From positions 1 to 11,438 of the forward strand of contig JADHYX010000558.1 of assembly GCA_027604685.1 (NCBI GenBank): 11,438 nucleotides of DNA. The letters run 5' to 3'. The number at the start of each line of letters is the position of its first letter. Position 1 is the first letter of the stretch. Positions 8,425 to 11,438 of the stretch are shown here, one piece after another. The notes below the pieces were generated by a model. It did no database searches. It was not told the origin of the DNA and saw only the letters and a program-made list of their open reading frames with translations. The DNA comes from Lobulomyces angularis. Its lineage: Eukaryota > Chytridiomycota > Chytridiomycetes > Lobulomycetales > Lobulomycetaceae. The translations under genes were made by a program, and so were the position numbers.

Positions 8425-11078
8425 TTATGGAGCTTGACCGCCCCACTGAAGGTAATCATATTTACCAACTCCACTAATCTTCATTATGCAATAAAGTACT
8501 CCACCCATAGCACCTCCAGTCTTAAATAAAATTAAAATTAAAAAAAAATGAAATAGTCTATTTACCATAAGACCTGCTCCTAAACTAACACCATAAATCT
8601 TTTCAGCTTTTTTGTTAGCCATTTGCCAGCTAAATTTAATGATGGTACCAACAAACTAGAAAACATCAATAAGATTTGAAATGTATAATTAAAAAACAAA
8701 AAAAAAAAACTTACTGTTGCTACTGCTAAATCGGCAGTTAAAATAAAGGGAATAAACATAACTTCGTACATAGGAAAAAATCCGTTCCATCTTTTATAAG
8801 CAACTGGATTTTTAACTTGTAAGGTTTTTTTTGCAACATTGGTGATGAAAGCCAAAACGCAGAAGATTACACAAAGTTTAAAACCTGTAGGAGACATAGT
8901 TGAATTTTTTTCAAGTCCAACTTTAAATCCACCATTGAAAGCAATTGCGAGATTATACCAGGCTTTAGTTGAAGGAACTAAAAATTCACAGTGACTCGTT
9001 TGTGGATATTCAAGGATACATGGTGTAGCAGTAGTAAAGAGTAAAAATCCTCCAACAGCAGAGAAAAGACCAATGACACTACCGATAACATTAGCAACAA
9101 ATTGAGCTTGTGGACTAGCCTTTATTAAGTGACCAGTTTTGTAACATTGGGTTAGATCTAAATAAAATTTTTATTTATTTACATATCAGATTTTATCCTG
9201 TTACCTCCAACTTGTGACATAGTTTGAGCAACTAAATTCCCCATGGTCAAAGTTGCTCCAACGGGAGCGCCTGAAACACCTAAAATCATCACAGCGGTTT
9301 TTCCCATAACTGAAATTATACCCCAGTTAGTTTTACCAAGAATTTGCAAGTAAACAACTGCCAGTACGATACAAGAGAGAATAGATACCACTACATGCCA
9401 CCACTCAACTTCAAAATTTCCTGGCCCAAAGTAAGTTGCCTCGATTCCAATAGTAATAGCAGCTAAAACCTACAAAAAAAACAATATGAGTACTACTACA
9501 AAAGAAGTTTGTTAACATTACAATAAATCCACCAAACCAAACAAGAAAAGGAGTTTGCTCATCAGAGCGATCAGTGCCTGGTTCTTTCTTTGAAAACATT
9601 GCTTTGATATCTTGTCTTGACTTGTCTAAAAAGGATTTCTTTTCAGTAGCATCCTCATTTCCTTTAAAGCCAGATAAAATACCATTTAATGCTTGGTACT
9701 CAAGGATGATGTTGAAGAAGGCGGCAAATAAAACAACAAAAATGGCTGGCCACAGTAAAGTATGTTTATTAACATAGCTAATTGCACCACCGTAACTAAG
9801 TCCAGCAGGGTATTCTTTGTTGTAGACACCTAATGGACCAATGACACCAAAAGCAAGAACCCCACCAATAAAAAACCAGACATTGACTATATTTGAAGAA
9901 ATTATAGTTTAGAATTCCATATTAAAATAAAGATCTGTTTTGTACCATGGTGGGGAACGATAAAGGCAGTTCCAACTAACACAGGATCAAAACTTAATTT
10001 CCAACCCCAGGCAGCAGCAAGGGCAAAGGGAATAAAGGTTTTTGTTGCAACCAAACCATTTTCACCTTCAATCTGTGGTGGATTTGCGATGCAGTCATCC
10101 GCACTTTGTTGAACACCACAGTTTGAAAGATTTTTAAAGATATCCCATGCGATCAAAGCTGGGAAAAATTGCTGAACTAGATATAAAAGTAATCCTACAC
10201 AAAAGGATGTGATCATTATCTTAATCTTTCTAGCTTGGATGGCATCTTGGGCAGCAGTTCTACCTTTTTTGTACATGGAATGGATAATTTCCGCGGCAGC
10301 CAAACCTTCAAAATAAAATAGAATTAAGTGTTTTAGTGTAGTGGAAGTGTATTATAACACCAACCATCAGGAAATTGTAAATTTTGATTGATAATGAAAA
10401 TTTTTCTATAAGGGACGGCCATGAAGACACCAAATCCAACGGCACAAAAAACAAGTAGAAAAAGGCCAAGGACATTATCTCCAGCTAAACCTTTGAAACC
10501 ACCTAATCTTTGGGCAGGGGTTAATTGTTCAGAATCATTTTGCATCCAAAATAGACCGATAACGCCAGCAGTTAATCCACCATTTAATGCCCCAGAAGCA
10601 GTAGCTGCAGATTGAAAACAACAATGTTGCTATTCAATGATATTAAATTAAATCTTAGTTTTTAATTCTGTTTTGATTTACCTTTGGTCCCATAAACTTG
10701 TATGTTTTATTAAAATGACTAATGACCGCCAAGTAAGGTTTCATTACCAGACCTCCCAACATTGTAGCAAAAAGTGTGGCACCTTGAGTAATACCAATTC
10801 TATTCATTTACTTGTATTAACAAAATAAAAAAATTTAAATTTACTTTAAACCAAGATATATATTTGATAAGGAAACTAGTGCGCCAAGAAGTGAACCCAA
10901 TAAAACAGCACCCCTTATGAAAATTATTTTATTATTTAAAGTCTTTCCAAAATAAATGCTAATACCATGAAAAATCAGTATCTGTTGGATTATCTTCAAA
11001 TTCGAATTCTACAGGTTCTTCTAATAGGTTGTGGTTGATTTCAGGGTCAATTTCTTTCGTTTCATCATTCTGACCCAT
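8425..11078 (-). CDS. Oligopeptide transporter (OPT) superfamily member, YSL-like
   Basis: A polytopic membrane protein for uptake of oligopeptides or metal chelates; the substrate cannot be read from the sequence. Ten exons join in frame on the minus strand: 11078-10966, 10913-10845, 10799-10682, 10629-10365, 10305-9946, 9886-9522, 9469-9205, 9157-8715, 8655-8566 and 8520-8425, giving 727 residues, normal for the family. Residues 1-37 are an acidic soluble tail. First membrane helices: LLGSLLGALVSLSNIYLGLK, then ITQGATLFATMLGGLV. QSAATASGALNGGLTAG is near 106-122 and the QFPDGLAAAEII motif is at about 184-195. A charged cytosolic-type loop lies near 385-420. The signature DLTQCYKTGHLIKASPQAQF is at 519-538, equivalent to the family's DLxQDxKTG..xxAsPRxQ. 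The C-terminal part has further glycine-rich hydrophobic helices and ends in QWGGQAP. All introns are 45-59 bases. The nearest family relatives are probably the YSL-like fungal OPTs (Ygl114w type). Confidence 0.92.
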
Positions 11079-11438
11079 TTTTATTTATTATTCTATATTT
11101 ATGAGAGAGATTAAAAAAAAAAAAACACTTCGTTTTTTTTTGGTTTTTATCTAAAATTGTAGAGAAGGTGAAAGTTTTTTGTGTCTTCTGACACTTCACA
11201 ATTTCGGCAAGAGATTCATAAATTTTTTTTTAATTATATAATAAATATCGGACTGAAGTAGGAAAAATAAATCATGTGCAACCACTTTCAGTGTTATTTG
11301 GTGATGCTGGTTGAAAATTTTTTTATTTGGGGTGTCAGTGTTGCCCTAGTCTGTTACACATATATAGAATTCAATATTTTTTAAGAAATATACAAAAAAA
11401 TATACTTAGAGGTATTGAATTTTCTTCTGTCTCTATGT
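11079..11438. other. Upstream flank of the OPT gene, no gene seen
   Basis: This probably carries the promoter and 5' leader of the transporter. It contains A and T runs close to the start codon and a small hairpin GTGTC-TTCT-GACAC at about 11180-11193. A 36-codon ATG frame at 11274-11384 (plus) has a hydrophobic stretch, but nothing else supports it as a gene. Confidence 0.45.

Noticed and set aside
10605..10610. CTGCAG as the acceptor of the third OPT intron
   Set aside because: It looks a better acceptor, but joining there brings a TAA within a few codons. The TAG acceptor at 10631-10630 keeps the frame and gives the expected QSAATASG helix.
11274..11384. 36-codon ATG frame with a hydrophobic stretch
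   Set aside because: Too short to stand alone, with no homology and no splice partner visible before the window ends.

Overview
The window is very AT-rich eukaryotic nuclear DNA, dense with short GT-AG introns. I could join exons into six complete conserved proteins and one complete small secreted protein, using 38 introns. Most introns are 39-75 bases; three in the FKBP and Rab6 genes are 138-188. About two thirds end in TAG rather than CAG. The gene content points to a fungus or close relative that makes flagellated cells. A ciliary protein gene (CFAP299) sits close to a small secreted protein ending in what looks like a fungal CBM19 chitin-binding module, and a nucleoplasmin-type FKBP is also present. 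An early-diverging zoosporic fungus is the simplest reading. The species cannot be named from this sequence.

Layout from left to right. Positions 1-568 hold no clear gene, only a possible 40-residue protein tail running in from the left edge. Then come the proteasome subunit beta 4/PSMB2 gene (minus, 1253-569) and the Mediator subunit MED22 gene (plus, 1437-2060), divergent over about 180 bases. MED22 converges on CFAP299 (minus, 3247-2177), whose start is divergent with that of a nuclear nucleoplasmin-domain FKBP prolyl isomerase (plus, 3378-4958). Next are Rab6 (plus, 5237-6381) and a secreted His/Tyr/Lys-rich protein with a six-cysteine CBM19-like end (plus, 6956-7547). An 877-base stretch follows with what appears to be a decayed coiled-coil gene on the minus strand, whose 5' end lies in an imperfect tandem duplication of about 160 bases (8025-8343). 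Last is a ten-exon OPT/YSL-family transporter (minus, 11078-8425).

The genes are mostly unrelated housekeeping functions: protein turnover, transcription, flagellum, chromatin or nucleolar folding, and Golgi traffic. They do not form a pathway. The parts least like routine annotation are the secreted His-rich chitin-binding candidate, the eroded gene with its duplicated 5' end, and the very small coding exons (6 bases of coding sequence in PSMB2, 8 bases in CFAP299).
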